DNA from: an uncultured Sutterella sp.
Lineage (GTDB): Bacteria; Pseudomonadota; Gammaproteobacteria; Burkholderiales; Burkholderiaceae_F
Direction of reading: 5' to 3'
Assembly: GCA_937906995.1 (NCBI GenBank)
Contig: CALESB010000008.1
Coordinates: 53,203 to 117,202, forward strand
DNA length: 64,000 nucleotides
Made by a program: the position numbers and the translations under genes. Positions 46,422 to 56,884 of the stretch are shown here, piece after piece. The notes below the pieces were generated by a model, which was given only the letters and a program-made list of their open reading frames with translations, did no database searches and was not told where the DNA came from. Every line of letters starts with the position of its first letter. The stretch's first letter is position 1.

Positions 46422-48908
46422 ATGAGTGAAAAACTACTCGTTATTGCAGAAAAACCTTCTGTTGCCTCTGATATCGCAAAGGCTTTAGGAGGCATGCAAA
46501 AGGAAAAAGATTATTTTGAAAGTGATCGCTATGTGGTCAGTTCAGCAGTTGGTCATTTGTTGGAGTTAGCTGTACCCGAAAAGTACGATGTAAAACGTGG
46601 AAAGTGGACCTTTACTCATTTGCCGATGATTCCGCCATCTTTTGATCTTAAGCCGATCAAAAAAACAGAAGATAAACTTAAAGTTTTAAAGAGGCTACTG
46701 AAGCGCACGGATATTGTTGGGGTCATCAATGCATGTGATGCTGGGCGTGAAGGGGAATTGATTTTCCGTTATATCATGCAGGCAGCTAAGTGTAAAAAGC
46801 CAATTCAGCGATTATGGCTACAGTCCATGACGCCTTCGTCTATTGTCCATGCATTCCACAGTTTGCGTAGTGATGAGGAAATGCAGAATTTGTCCGACGC
46901 AGCACGTTCTCGCTCTGAAGCTGATTGGCTTGTTGGCATTAATGGCACACGAGCGATGACTGCGTTCAATAGCAAAGACGGTGGTTTTTTTCTCACAACT
47001 GTTGGTCGTGTACAGACTCCCACTCTTGCAATCGTCGTAGAAAGAGAAGAGAAAATTGCCACCTTTGAAAGCAAAAAATATTGGGAAGTCACTGCTGAGG
47101 TTGAGGCTAAAGCTGGTAAATATTCAGCCTTGTGGTTTGACCCAAACTTTAAAAAAGCCGAGGATAATCCTCATTTAAAGGCAGAGCGTATTTGGGATAA
47201 AGCCCAAGCTTTAGCTTTATGTGAAAAGATCAATGCTCAACATGGAACCGTTGAGGAAACGGCCAAGCGAACAACACAGCTTTCACCACTGCTTTTTGAT
47301 TTAACAAGTTTGCAACGAGAAGCCAATAATCGATTTGGTTTTTCTGCAAAAGTGACCTTGGCTGCGGCACAGGCACTGTATGAAAAGCATAAGGCACTTA
47401 CTTACCCTCGAACGGATGCACGAGCTTTGCCCGAGGACTATCGTTCAACGGTAGTGACAACGCTAGAAACGTTGATGGATTCAGAGCGATATAGGGAAGG
47501 TGCAGAGGAAATCTTAAAAAAACAATGGGTTAGGCCGACTAAGAGAGTCTTTGACAACTCTAAGATTTCAGATCACTTTGCAATTATTCCAACCTCGCAA
47601 TTGCCCAAAAAACTTTCTGAGGTTGAAGAAAAGATCTACGACTTGGTCGTTAAACGCTTTATGGCGGTCTTTTATCCTGCAGCCGAATACGATGTGACGA
47701 CTCGTGTCACAACAGTTGCTCAAGAAAAATTGAAAACTGAAGGCAAGGTGTTAGTTAAAGCGGGTTGGCTTGCCGTTTATGGTCGTGATGTTGAGAAAGC
47801 GGAGACTTTGGTTCCAATTCTGGCAGGTGAAGAGGTATGCGTGTCTCAGGCCGTTGCTGAAGAAAAGGCAACGAAAGCACCTCCCCGATACACTGAAGCG
47901 ACCTTATTGTCTGCGATGGAAGGTGCTGGCAAGTTGGTTGGAGAAGGAGAGCTTCGTGAAGCCATGGCAGGTAAAGGATTGGGAACACCAGCTACTCGTG
48001 CGGCGATCATTGAGGGACTCTTGCTACAAAATTATTTAGTTCGAGATGGGCGTGATTTAAAGCCAACTTTTAAAGCACGTCAACTTTTTGTACTTTTGAA
48101 GGGATTGGGCGTTTCAGAGTTATCTGAGCCTGAGTTGACAGGTGAGTGGGAGTACAAACTTGCTCAAATTGAGCAAGGGAAGTTAACTCGTGAAACATTC
48201 ATGAAAGAAATTCGTCATATGACGGAAAATATTGTGGATGCTGCTAAGCGTTACGAGGGAGATACTGTACCCATTGAAAATCCTGCTCATCTTTCAGCAC
48301 CTTGTCCAAAGTGCGGAGCTGAAATTGTTGAGAATTATCGACGTTTTGCTTGTACACATTGTGACTTCAGTCTGACGAAAAATCCTGGAGGTCGCACATT
48401 TGAAGTTGCAGAAGTTGAGGAGTTACTAGAGAACCGAACGATTGGACCTCTTGATGGCTTCATTAGTAAGATGGGCCGTCCTTTTGCTGCGATTTTGAAG
48501 ATTACAGATGATTTTAAGTTAGAGTTTGACTTTGGCCAAAAGGAAGAAGAGTCCGATGAACCAATGGATAAAACTCAATTTGAAATCATTGGAGCTTGTC
48601 CTAAATGTGGTTCAAGTGTTCTTAATACCCCGAAGGGTTATTTATGCGAGAAGGTTTTTGATAAAACGTGCGACTTCCGTATTGGTCGAATTATCTTGCA
48701 GCAAAACATCGATCCAGAGCAAGCTAAGAAGCTTTTGATGGAGAAAAAAAGCGATGAGTTAGCAGGATTCGTTTCTAATCGAACAAAACGTAAATTTGCG
48801 GCTTCTTTGGTAATGGGTAAAGATGGGGCGATTAGTTTTGAGTTTGCCCAAAAGCGTCCAACAACAAAAGCAAAGAAAACGACCACTAAAGCTAAGAAAT
48901 CAGAATAA
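46422..48908 (+). CDS. topB: DNA topoisomerase III-type (type IA) topoisomerase
   Basis: 828 residues. The TOPRIM start LLVIAEKPSVASDIAKALGG and acidic motif CDAGREGELIFRYI favour topoisomerase III (TopB) over topoisomerase I. The active-site Tyr is in LTYPRTDARAL. The C-terminal extension carries zinc-finger and topoisomerase C-terminal repeat segments (CPKCGAEIVENYRRFACTHC, CPKCGSS). A Lys-rich end follows. Relatives decatenate DNA. A GAAA-tetraloop terminator follows. Confidence 0.9.
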   Translation: MSEKLLVIAEKPSVASDIAKALGGMQKEKDYFESDRYVVSSAVGHLLELAVPEKYDVKRGKWTFTHLPMIPPSFDLKPIKKTEDKLKVLKRLLKRTDIVGVINACDAGREGELIFRYIMQAAKCKKPIQRLWLQSMTPSSIVHAFHSLRSDEEMQNLSDAARSRSEADWLVGINGTRAMTAFNSKDGGFFLTTVGRVQTPTLAIVVEREEKIATFESKKYWEVTAEVEAKAGKYSALWFDPNFKKAEDNPHLKAERIWDKAQALALCEKINAQHGTVEETAKRTTQLSPLLFDLTSLQREANNRFGFSAKVTLAAAQALYEKHKALTYPRTDARALPEDYRSTVVTTLETLMDSERYREGAEEILKKQWVRPTKRVFDNSKISDHFAIIPTSQLPKKLSEVEEKIYDLVVKRFMAVFYPAAEYDVTTRVTTVAQEKLKTEGKVLVKAGWLAVYGRDVEKAETLVPILAGEEVCVSQAVAEEKATKAPPRYTEATLLSAMEGAGKLVGEGELREAMAGKGLGTPATRAAIIEGLLLQNYLVRDGRDLKPTFKARQLFVLLKGLGVSELSEPELTGEWEYKLAQIEQGKLTRETFMKEIRHMTENIVDAAKRYEGDTVPIENPAHLSAPCPKCGAEIVENYRRFACTHCDFSLTKNPGGRTFEVAEVEELLENRTIGPLDGFISKMGRPFAAILKITDDFKLEFDFGQKEEESDEPMDKTQFEIIGACPKCGSSVLNTPKGYLCEKVFDKTCDFRIGRIILQQNIDPEQAKKLLMEKKSDELAGFVSNRTKRKFAASLVMGKDGAISFEFAQKRPTTKAKKTTTKAKKSE

Positions 48909-48913
48909 TGGAT

Positions 48914-48945
48914 AAAAGAAAAGCTCCGAAAGGAGCTTTTCTTTT
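48914..48945. terminator. bidirectional terminator between topB and the CorC-type gene
   Basis: AAAAGAAAAGCTCC (48914-48927) and GGAGCTTTTCTTTT (48932-48945) pair perfectly over 14 bp around a GAAA tetraloop. Confidence 0.92.
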
Positions 48946-48954
48946 GAAAACCAA

Positions 48955-50310
48955 TCAGTTTTGGGGTTTAGGAACTTCGTTTGTTGGTGGTAATGCTTCG
49001 ATGATTTCCTTAGGAACATCTGGCTTGACGGTAGTGACTAACACCTGGTCAACTTTGTTGTTGTCAACGTCAATAACTTCAAAACGATACCCACCGTAAG
49101 TTACTCGGTCTGTGCGTTTGGGGATTTTTCTGAGCATGTACATGATAAAGCCAGCGACAGTTTCATAGGTAGAGTCATCTGGCAGGCTTTCAAAGCCAAG
49201 TAAACGCTCTAAATCATCAATTGGAGTTGAACCATCAACAAGCCAACTGCCATCTTCACGCTCAATAATTTGGGCTTCTTCTTCGGTACTGACAAGATCG
49301 CCCATGACGGTACTCATGACGTCATTGAGCGTAATAATGCCTACAACAAGAGCGTATTCGTTGATGATAACTGCAAAGTCTGAGTGGGAGCGTTTGAAAC
49401 AGTCCAAAATTTCAGACAAGGTCAAAGAGTCAGGCACCATTTGAACGGGGCGAACTAAACCCGACTCTTTCAGTGAGAGGTCCTTTTCGCTCATAATGCG
49501 TCGCAATAACGCTTTAGAGTCGACAATGCCAACAACATTATCGAGCCCTTCGTTACACACAATGTATTGATTGTGTGGTGTATTGACGACTTTGCGACAG
49601 ATTTCCTCTTCTGAGTCATCTAATGATAAGTAGATGATGTTTTCTCGAGGTGTCATTGAGCTAGGAACGGTGCGACTTTCTAGTTCGAAAATGTTTTCGA
49701 TTGCGGTTTGCTCTTCAGTTGCAATGATCCCAGCAGCTGTGCCAGCGTCAACGGTTGCAATAATGTCAGCAGACGTAATTTTTTCCTTAGCGTGCTCAGG
49801 AAGGCCAAGACGGCGAATAATGACATTAGCAATACCGTTAAAAAACCAGACAAAAGGAGCTAAGACTTGGATGAGAAAACTCATTGGTCCAATGACGGCG
49901 ACAGCAATTTGTTCAGGGGCAACTAGAGCTAACCGTTTAGGGATTAAGTCTGCAAACAAAATAAAGGCAGTCGTAGACAAAATAAAACTTGACCAAAAAC
50001 CAAAAGCGTTTGCAAAAGCGATATTGGTCGTGAAATTAAGCGCAATTTCAGTAAAGGCAGGGGAGAACAGACGTTCACCGACAATGCCACCGGCAAGGGC
50101 AACGGCATTAACGCCGATTTGAACAACCGTAAAAAAGTGCCCCGGATGCTCTTGTAAGGCAAGGACTCGAGATGCTTTTTTATGGCCTTCCTCCGCCATT
50201 GTTGTTAAGCGGATTTTTTTTGCGGCAGCAAGAGAAATTTCAGAGATGGAAAAGAAACTACTAGAGAGCACTAAGGCTATAAGTAAAAGGAGTAAAGAGT
50301 AATTAGACAT
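48955..50310 (-). CDS. CNNM/CorC (HlyC) family membrane protein with CBS pair
   Basis: 451 residues. The CNNM transmembrane domain covers about 1-180 (LVLSSSFFSISEISLAAAKKIRL). It is followed by a CBS pair (about 205-335, TPRENIIYLSLDDSEEEICRK, ALVVGIITLNDVMSTVMGDL) and a C-terminal transporter-associated CorC_HlyC domain (ETVAGFIMYMLRKIPKRTD). The family is linked to Mg2+/Co2+ export or homeostasis; the older hemolysin name is not evidence of hemolysis. Confidence 0.9.
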   Translation of the reverse strand: MSNYSLLLLLIALVLSSSFFSISEISLAAAKKIRLTTMAEEGHKKASRVLALQEHPGHFFTVVQIGVNAVALAGGIVGERLFSPAFTEIALNFTTNIAFANAFGFWSSFILSTTAFILFADLIPKRLALVAPEQIAVAVIGPMSFLIQVLAPFVWFFNGIANVIIRRLGLPEHAKEKITSADIIATVDAGTAAGIIATEEQTAIENIFELESRTVPSSMTPRENIIYLSLDDSEEEICRKVVNTPHNQYIVCNEGLDNVVGIVDSKALLRRIMSEKDLSLKESGLVRPVQMVPDSLTLSEILDCFKRSHSDFAVIINEYALVVGIITLNDVMSTVMGDLVSTEEEAQIIEREDGSWLVDGSTPIDDLERLLGFESLPDDSTYETVAGFIMYMLRKIPKRTDRVTYGGYRFEVIDVDNNKVDQVLVTTVKPDVPKEIIEALPPTNEVPKPQN

Positions 50311-50469
50311 AAAGATAAAAAATGATCACACATCCTATAAGTATAGCAAAAATAAGGACTTTTTTAGTGTGAGGTCGTTTTTTATGGAGCTATGAGTAAG
50401 AAAACCTTAGAAGAATCTAAGTATAGAGAAGCACTTATTCACACTTTTGTTCAGGGTTTCTACTTGTTT

Positions 50470-50498
50470 TTGTCAGACCGATAATGTAAAAATCTAAT
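50470..50498 (+). promoter_or_regulatory. probable promoter for aapJ
   Basis: TTGTCA (50470-50475) and TCTAAT (50493-50498) each match the sigma-70 hexamers at five of six bases with a 17-nt spacer. This gives a leader of about 75 nt before aapJ. Confidence 0.45.
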
Positions 50499-50582
50499 GC
50501 TACTCTATCGAGGTGGTCTCGACCCATTTTCAAGCCGCACTCCACTTCACATTATTTCCATTCATACGCAAAAGGAATCACT

Positions 50583-51605
50583 ATGCAAGCCAAGTTAAGC
50601 GCGATTGCTGTCGCACTCTTGGGATTAGCCGTTAGCGTTCAGGCAAACGCTGCCTCTACGTTAGATACGGTTAAGGCTCGAGGTCATTTAATTTGTGGTG
50701 TTAACACCGCTGCTCCTGGCTTTTCTTCTGTTGATAGTAAAGGTAATTGGACAGGTTTAGATGTTGATATCTGTCGTGCTGTGGCAGCTGCTACATTGGG
50801 AGATGCAACGAAGGTGAAATTTGTCCCCTTGAGCTCTCCTCAACGATTCTCTGCCTTGCAGTCAGGAGAGATTGATGTTTTGGCTCGAAATACCTCTTGG
50901 ACTATGAATCGTGACACGACCACGGGTGCTTTGTTTACAGCCATTAGTTACTATGATGGTCAAGGCTTTATGGTTCCGAAACGTTTGAATGTTAAGAGCG
51001 CAAAGCAATTAAATGGCGCAACTATTTGCGTGCAGTCTGGTACATCCAGTGAAAAGAGCTTAGCAGACTTCTTTAATACAAATAACTTGAAGTTTAAGAC
51101 GGTTGTTTTCGATACAACTGAAGCAACTCAAGCTGCATTTTTCTCTGGTCGCTGTCAGGCTTATACAACGGATATGAGTGACTTAGCAGGTGCTCGTATT
51201 AATTCCGCAAAGCCAGGTGATTATGAAATTTTGCCGGAAGTGATCTCCAAGGAGCCTTTGGCTCCGGCTGTTCGTCGCGGTGACGATCAGTGGTACTCCA
51301 TTGTCCGTTGGTCTATTTTTGCTTTGATTAATGCTGAAGAGTTGGGTATTACAAAGGCTAATGTGGATCAAAAGTTAGCTCAAGATAAGCGTCCGGATGT
51401 ACAACGTTTACTTGGCGCTTCTGAAGATATGGGTAAAATGTTAGGCTTAGATAAGCAATGGAGCTACCGTATTGTTAAGCAAGTGGGTAACTACGGTGAA
51501 AGTTTTGAAGCTAACATGGGTCCGAACTCTAAGTTAGGCTTGCCTCGTAGCAACAATAATTTATGGACTCAAGGGGGCTTGTTATATGCTCCACCGATCC
51601 GTTAA
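50583..51605 (+). CDS. aapJ: general L-amino acid ABC transporter, substrate-binding protein AapJ
   Basis: 340 residues. The signal peptide is probably cut after Ala23 (VQANA then AS). The mature protein is a family-3 binding protein: TVKARGHLICGVNTAAPGFSS, TGLDVDICRAVAAATLGD, and the C-terminal PRSNNNLWTQGGLLYAPPIR, which is specific for AapJ. It captures a broad range of L-amino acids. AAAAGGAATC precedes the ATG. A hairpin separates it from the permeases, probably giving an excess of binding protein. Confidence 0.95.
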   Translation: MQAKLSAIAVALLGLAVSVQANAASTLDTVKARGHLICGVNTAAPGFSSVDSKGNWTGLDVDICRAVAAATLGDATKVKFVPLSSPQRFSALQSGEIDVLARNTSWTMNRDTTTGALFTAISYYDGQGFMVPKRLNVKSAKQLNGATICVQSGTSSEKSLADFFNTNNLKFKTVVFDTTEATQAAFFSGRCQAYTTDMSDLAGARINSAKPGDYEILPEVISKEPLAPAVRRGDDQWYSIVRWSIFALINAEELGITKANVDQKLAQDKRPDVQRLLGASEDMGKMLGLDKQWSYRIVKQVGNYGESFEANMGPNSKLGLPRSNNNLWTQGGLLYAPPIR

Positions 51606-51628
51606 TTTCCACTAGGAACTTTTAAAAG

Positions 51629-51658
51629 ATGGCGGTTGTGCTTAACAACCGCCATTTT
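51629..51658 (+). terminator. attenuating terminator between aapJ and aapQ
   Basis: ATGGCGGTTGT (51629-51639) pairs with ACAACCGCCAT (51645-51655), followed by TTT. It lies in the 61-nt gap and likely lowers permease expression relative to AapJ. Confidence 0.75.
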
Positions 51659-51666
51659 GATCATCA

Positions 51667-52860
51667 ATGAGCCAAGAATCTAAACTAATTCCTTTTAAGA
51701 GCAAGATAACAATCGGAGACGATTCTTATCAGGCTCGAGAAGCTCATCGTCGCCGACGTGAGTGGTTTTGGCAAGCCATTATTTTTGTGTTGTTTGCTGT
51801 CCTGTGCTACGTTTTTGGACAAAACATTCATGACAACCTTCAGGCAAGAGATATTCGCTCTGGATTTGCTTTTTTAAGCGATCGTGCCAGTTTTGAAATC
51901 GGTGAATCACTGATTGCGGTTAACTCAAATGACAGTTTTGGGAGAATGTTTGTTGCAGGGATGCTAAATACTGTCCGAGTTGCGATATTTTCCATTGTGA
52001 CAGCCACTGTTCTCGGGGTTATTGTTGGCTTAATGCGATTGTCAAAACATCCATTGGTTCGCTTTTTAGGCGTTGCGCATGTTGAGTTTTATCGCAATAT
52101 CCCCCTTCTAATCCAACTGTTTGCAATCTATTTGGTTATAACTGAATTTTTGCCAGATTCTTTTGATCCATTGACCCTTGGATCATGGTTAATGATTTCA
52201 AAAGCGGGGCTTCAATTTGCCGTACCCAATAATCTGTCGATGGCCAACGGTACTGCATTTGCTTTAGCTATAGTCACCTTTTTGGGCGCACGTCGATATT
52301 TTATTAGTCGAATTACTAGCCTAATGGCAACCTTAAGTGCTTTGGTTGCAAGTGTGTTGACTGCTGTAGTTGTTTGGATTTTGTTTGGCCTTTTAGGAGG
52401 GTGGAGTCATCCTCAAATTGAAGGCTTCATGGTTGTTGGTGGCGCTGGGGCTACGCCTGAATTTTTAACACTTTGGATTGGTTTAACGACGTTTACATCA
52501 GCTTCTATTGCAGAAATTGTTCGCGCAGGTATTTTGGCTGTGCCTAAAAATCAATGGAGAGCAGCAGAAGCGTTGGGGATGGCTAATCTACAAACAATAA
52601 GCTATGTAATTTTGCCCCAATCATTACGTCTTGTGATTCCACCTTTAGCTAGTCAGTTTATGAATTTAACGAAAAACTCATCACTAGCTGTCATTATTGG
52701 TTATCCAGACATCGTTAGCGTTGGTAATACGTCCATTGTGATCATGGGGCAAGCTCTTGAGGCGATTTTGATGATTATGATGGTCTATCTCTTCTTGAAT
52801 CTGATTATTGCTGTGATTATGAATGCGATGAATTCTCGCGTCATAGCTGCACCGAAGTAG
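51667..52860 (+). CDS. aapQ: general L-amino acid ABC transporter permease AapQ
   Basis: 397 residues. After a basic N-terminus one membrane segment is followed by the AapQ-type central insert (FEIGESLIAVNSNDSFGRMFVAGMLNT). The family permease domain has the EAA loop EALGMANLQTISYVILPQSLRLVIPPL. It pairs with AapM. No clear ribosome site precedes the ATG, which lies just after the hairpin. Confidence 0.93.
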   Translation: MSQESKLIPFKSKITIGDDSYQAREAHRRRREWFWQAIIFVLFAVLCYVFGQNIHDNLQARDIRSGFAFLSDRASFEIGESLIAVNSNDSFGRMFVAGMLNTVRVAIFSIVTATVLGVIVGLMRLSKHPLVRFLGVAHVEFYRNIPLLIQLFAIYLVITEFLPDSFDPLTLGSWLMISKAGLQFAVPNNLSMANGTAFALAIVTFLGARRYFISRITSLMATLSALVASVLTAVVVWILFGLLGGWSHPQIEGFMVVGGAGATPEFLTLWIGLTTFTSASIAEIVRAGILAVPKNQWRAAEALGMANLQTISYVILPQSLRLVIPPLASQFMNLTKNSSLAVIIGYPDIVSVGNTSIVIMGQALEAILMIMMVYLFLNLIIAVIMNAMNSRVIAAPK

Positions 52861-52866
52861 GAGCGA

Positions 52867-53940
52867 GTGATGCATTCATCTAAGACGCTTCTCAGTACGC
52901 TTCGCAGTCAGTATTTCACCTCAACGTGGTCCTCTCTGATTACGGTAGTGATTGTTGGTGTACTTTTATATTTGGGTGTTAATTTAACAAGTTGGGGCAT
53001 TCTAAACGCGGTGACTCAACCGGATTTGCAGTTGTGTCGAGAGTCAACTGGTGCTTGTTGGGGTTTTGTTGCTGAAAAGTGGCGTTTAATTTTATTTGGT
53101 CGCTTTCCTTACGATGAGCATTGGCGTGCTGCTGTTGGTACAGGTGCAGTGGTTGTGATGCTCATTGTGTCCGCCCTTCCAATGTTATGGAGTAGACGGG
53201 GAGCACGGCTAATATGTGTAGGTTGGTTTTTTGCCCTCACTCTGTTTTTCACTTTAATGGCAGGCGGTGTTTTTGGGTTGACTCCTATTGATTCGGATGC
53301 ATGGGGTGGGTTGCCTTTGACGGTCATACTCACCATTATTGGGATGACAGCATCCGCTCCGTTAGGCATTTTGTTAGCTTTGGGACGTAGGTCTCAGATG
53401 CCTGTGTTGCGAGTGTTAAGCACAGCCTATATTGAATTAGTCCGTGGAGTTCCGTTAATTACGGTTTTATTTGTGGCTACTTATATTTTTCCTCTTATTT
53501 TGCCAGCGAGTTGGAGCATTGATAGTTTTTGGCGTATTGCTATCGGGATATCTTTATTCCAGGCAGCGTATATGGCAGAGACAGTTAGAGGTGGTCTGCA
53601 GACTATTCCAAGAGCGCAATTTGATGCTGCAGAGTCATTGGGGTTAAGAACGTGGCAAGTATACGTGTATGTGATTTTGCCTCAGGCCTTGGTTGCTGTT
53701 ATTCCTGCATTTGTAAATAGTTTACTTTCGACTTTTATGGATACCTCTCTTGTGACTGTTGTCTCAATGTATGACCTGACTGGAGCTCTGCGGTTAGCAC
53801 TCGGGGATCCTCAATGGCGACAATTTTTTGTTGAAGGTTATATCTTTATTGCTGCCATTTACTTCTTTAGTAGCTTTGCGATGTCTCGCTATAGCTTTTG
53901 GTTAGAAGAAAAATTAAAGAAGGCAAAGAATCATGGTTAA
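52867..53940 (+). CDS. aapM: general L-amino acid ABC transporter permease AapM
   Basis: 357 residues, AapM type with an N-terminal membrane segment, a central GACWGFVAEKWRLILFGRFPYDEHWRA block and the EAA loop AESLGLRTWQVYVYVILPQALVAVIPAF. With AapQ it forms the channel. GGAGCGAGTG precedes the ATG. Its end overlaps the next gene by 8 nt; the expected ATPase gene aapP is not there. Confidence 0.94.
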   Translation: MMHSSKTLLSTLRSQYFTSTWSSLITVVIVGVLLYLGVNLTSWGILNAVTQPDLQLCRESTGACWGFVAEKWRLILFGRFPYDEHWRAAVGTGAVVVMLIVSALPMLWSRRGARLICVGWFFALTLFFTLMAGGVFGLTPIDSDAWGGLPLTVILTIIGMTASAPLGILLALGRRSQMPVLRVLSTAYIELVRGVPLITVLFVATYIFPLILPASWSIDSFWRIAIGISLFQAAYMAETVRGGLQTIPRAQFDAAESLGLRTWQVYVYVILPQALVAVIPAFVNSLLSTFMDTSLVTVVSMYDLTGALRLALGDPQWRQFFVEGYIFIAAIYFFSSFAMSRYSFWLEEKLKKAKNHG

Positions 53941-54418
53941 AATTCATGAACATATTATTGAGGTGACAAATCCGCACGATGATTTGGCTGACGTATTGAA
54001 TGTATCGATGCTTTGGCGCCAGTTGGAGCATTTTGCTCGTCACCCCTCTGATTACGTAGAAGCAATGAAAAAGAGTGTGGTGCATGAGCATTTTGATGGT
54101 GATCAATTGGTGTTAGAAAGAGAGTTGCATTTCGGTGGTCTTACTGTCATGGATACTGTGCGTTTTGATAATGAACAATCTGTAATTACAGATGTTCAGA
54201 AAAGCGAAAATTATCCAGCTAGCCGATTTACGATTTCTCTAGAGGCGCCTGCGCAGGAAGGATATTATTTCTTGCGATTCATCTACGAAGAAGATACAGA
54301 TAAAGCTCCCGAAGAGAATATCTATTTACAGCTTCGCAAACAAGCATATGAGCAAAAGGATCGTGATTTGGTGGATATGATTCGCCAAAACGCTCGAAGC
54401 TTGAAGCCTGTTCATTAA
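53933..54418 (+). CDS. DUF1857 (SRPBCC-fold) family protein
   Basis: 161 residues. The pattern VTNPHDDLADVLNVSMLWRQLEHFARHPSDYV, LERELHFGGLTVMDTVRF and YYFLRFIYEED fits the DUF1857 branch of START/SRPBCC-like proteins. They have a hydrophobic ligand cavity, but no function is established. It begins 8 nt before the aapM stop, in the slot where aapP is expected, so it is translated with the transporter operon. Confidence 0.8.
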   Translation: MVKIHEHIIEVTNPHDDLADVLNVSMLWRQLEHFARHPSDYVEAMKKSVVHEHFDGDQLVLERELHFGGLTVMDTVRFDNEQSVITDVQKSENYPASRFTISLEAPAQEGYYFLRFIYEEDTDKAPEENIYLQLRKQAYEQKDRDLVDMIRQNARSLKPVH

Positions 54419-54430
54419 ATTTACTTTGAT

Positions 54431-54476
54431 AATTCACCAATCTTTTTTAAATAAGATTGGTGAATTTCTTTTTTTG
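54431..54476 (+). terminator. terminator of the aap operon
   Basis: AATTCACCAATCTT (54431-54444) pairs with AAGATTGGTGAATT (54453-54466), then TTCTTTTTTT follows. Confidence 0.88.
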
Positions 54477-54493
54477 TATAGAAAGGTCTAAAT

Positions 54494-56785
54494 ATGGATT
54501 TAACTCCTCAAGCTCTCCAACGCATTTTGACGACCTTATCCAAGGATATTGGAGCTCGAGAGGCACAGGTCAGTGCAGCTGTTGATTTATTAGATTCAGG
54601 ATCAACAGTGCCTTTTATCGCTCGATATCGAAAAGAAGTGACAGGTGGACTTGATGATGGGCAGCTACGTTTATTAGAAGAGCGTTTGGTTTATTTACGA
54701 GAGTTGGAAGAGCGACGACAGACTGTTTTAGATTCGATTGAGTCTCAAGGCAAGCTCACAGATGAGTTAAGAGAAGCCTTAACTCTAGCGGAGACAAAGC
54801 AAACAATTGAGGATCTTTATCTGCCTTTTAAGCCCCGTCGACGTACTCGTGCTCAAATCGCTAAAGAAGCAGGATTAGAGGCTTTAGCGGATGCGTTATT
54901 TAATGTTCCTACTTTAGAGCCAGAATTAGAGGCTCAAAAATATATTAATGAAGCAAAAGGAATAAAAACCACTCGAGAAGCTTTAAATGGGGCCCGAGAT
55001 ATTTTGGCAGAACGTTTTAGTGAAAATGCGGAGTTACTTGCCAAGATACGTACATTTATTGGGAAAAATGGCTTTGTTGTTTCGGAGGTCATTGAAGGCA
55101 AGGAAAGTGAAGGGGAAAAGTTTAAAGATTATTTTGATTATGATGAGGCCCTGTCCTCTGTACCGTCCCATCGGGCCTTGGCCATGTTCCGAGGTCGCCA
55201 AGAAGGTGTTCTGAAGGTTTCAATTCAGTTGACGGAGGATGAGGAAAAGCAAAAAAATCACCCCTGCCAATCGATTATTGCAAATCATTTTGGTATCGCA
55301 GATCTCGGACGAGCTGCAGACTCTTGGTTGCAAGATGTCTGTCGTTGGACGTGGCGTGTTAAGGTGAGCTTGAATATCGAAAGTGAGCTCTTTGCTACTT
55401 TGAGAGAGAAGGCAGAGGATGAGGCGATTCGAGTTTTTGGTATTAATTTGAAAGATCTCCTATTGGCAGCGCCAGCTGGGCAAAAGGGAGTAATTGGATT
55501 AGATCCTGGTTTGCGAACTGGTGTAAAAGTTGCAGTCATCTCTGCAACTGGTGCTGTTTTAGATACCGGTGTAATTTACCCTCATGAGCCTCGACGTGAA
55601 TGGGAGCGATCCATTGAAATTTTGGTAGCTTTGGCCAAGCGTCATGGGAGTCAGTTGATTTCCATTGGCAATGGGACAGCTAGTCGTGAAACCGATAAAT
55701 TAGCTGCCGATCTCATTCGACGCCATCCTGAGTTACGTTTGACCAAGGTTGTTGTTAGTGAAGCAGGTGCGAGTGTTTACTCTGCTAGTGAACTGGCAGC
55801 AAAAGAGTTTCCGGATATGGATGTAAGTTATCGAGGTGCAGTTTCAATTGCTCGTCGCCTGCAAGATCCGTTAGCAGAATTGGTCAAAATTGACCCTAAA
55901 TCCATTGGAGTTGGTCAGTATCAACACGACGTAAATCAGTTGCACTTAGCCCATAAGCTAGATGCCGTTGTTGAGGATTGTGTAAATGCTGTAGGGGTGG
56001 ATCTAAACACAGCGAGTGCTCAGCTATTATCACGTGTTTCAGGTTTAACTAAAACAATTGCAGAGCACATTGTGTTGTATAGGACAACAATTGGAGGCTT
56101 TTCTAATCGTACTCAACTTATGAAAGTCCCGCGCTTTGGAGCGAAAACATTTGAACAATCGGCGGGTTTTTTACGCATTAATTCTGGAGATAATCCTTTA
56201 GATGCTTCGGCCGTTCACCCTGAGGCTTATCCCATTGTTGAGCGCATTGCCAAGAGAACAGGCAAGACCTTAAAAGAGCTTATCGGCAATCATGATGTTT
56301 TATCTCAATTGCACGCCAAAGACTTTACGGATGAGCAATTTGGTTTGCCGACTGTGTTGGACATTTTTGCAGAATTAGAAAAGCCAGGAAGAGATCCACG
56401 ACCAGAGTTCAAGATGGCAGAGTTCAAAGAAGGTGTGGACTCAGTATCTGATTTAAAGGTTGGGATGGAACTAGAAGGGGTCGTTTCAAATGTGGCTGCC
56501 TTTGGTGCTTTTATTGATATTGGTGTCCATCAAGATGGGTTAGTTCATGTGTCTGAACTCTCTGATCGCTTTGTGAAAGATCCTCGTGAAGTGGTTCGAG
56601 TAGGTCAAATTGTTAAAGTGAGAGTTGTAGAGGTTGATGTAGCTCGTAATCGTATCGCTTTATCAATGAAGTCTAATGCAGGAAAAAACACTATTAGAAC
56701 CAAGGGCAAGCCATCTAGAACAATGAAAGACTCGCGTTCATCGATGGGAGCTATGGCCAATGCATTTGCAAAGCTTAAGCGTTAA
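54494..56785 (+). CDS. tex: Tex family RNA-binding transcription accessory protein
   Basis: 763 residues. An N-terminal Tex helical region ([20 protein letters not shown]) is followed by a YqgF/RNase H-like domain ([14 protein letters not shown]), helix-hairpin-helix repeats ([20 protein letters not shown]) and a C-terminal S1 domain ([37 protein letters not shown]). Tex binds nucleic acid and influences transcription and stress responses. Length and domain order are complete. GAAAGG precedes the ATG. Confidence 0.96.
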   Translation: MDLTPQALQRILTTLSKDIGAREAQVSAAVDLLDSGSTVPFIARYRKEVTGGLDDGQLRLLEERLVYLRELEERRQTVLDSIESQGKLTDELREALTLAETKQTIEDLYLPFKPRRRTRAQIAKEAGLEALADALFNVPTLEPELEAQKYINEAKGIKTTREALNGARDILAERFSENAELLAKIRTFIGKNGFVVSEVIEGKESEGEKFKDYFDYDEALSSVPSHRALAMFRGRQEGVLKVSIQLTEDEEKQKNHPCQSIIANHFGIADLGRAADSWLQDVCRWTWRVKVSLNIESELFATLREKAEDEAIRVFGINLKDLLLAAPAGQKGVIGLDPGLRTGVKVAVISATGAVLDTGVIYPHEPRREWERSIEILVALAKRHGSQLISIGNGTASRETDKLAADLIRRHPELRLTKVVVSEAGASVYSASELAAKEFPDMDVSYRGAVSIARRLQDPLAELVKIDPKSIGVGQYQHDVNQLHLAHKLDAVVEDCVNAVGVDLNTASAQLLSRVSGLTKTIAEHIVLYRTTIGGFSNRTQLMKVPRFGAKTFEQSAGFLRINSGDNPLDASAVHPEAYPIVERIAKRTGKTLKELIGNHDVLSQLHAKDFTDEQFGLPTVLDIFAELEKPGRDPRPEFKMAEFKEGVDSVSDLKVGMELEGVVSNVAAFGAFIDIGVHQDGLVHVSELSDRFVKDPREVVRVGQIVKVRVVEVDVARNRIALSMKSNAGKNTIRTKGKPSRTMKDSRSSMGAMANAFAKLKR

Positions 56786-56884
56786 TCGTTGATTTGATAC
56801 GTCTAAGTAGATCATCTTAACTGTTACAATAAAACGAATCGCCGTTAAAAGTGCGAATAAATTCAATTACATTAGGAGTCGAAA

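Noticed and set aside
46422..48908. Topoisomerase I (topA) for the type IA enzyme
   Set aside because: The N-terminus IAEKPSVA and the acidic motif arrangement favour topoisomerase III, and the dprA-linked position fits topB in Burkholderiales.
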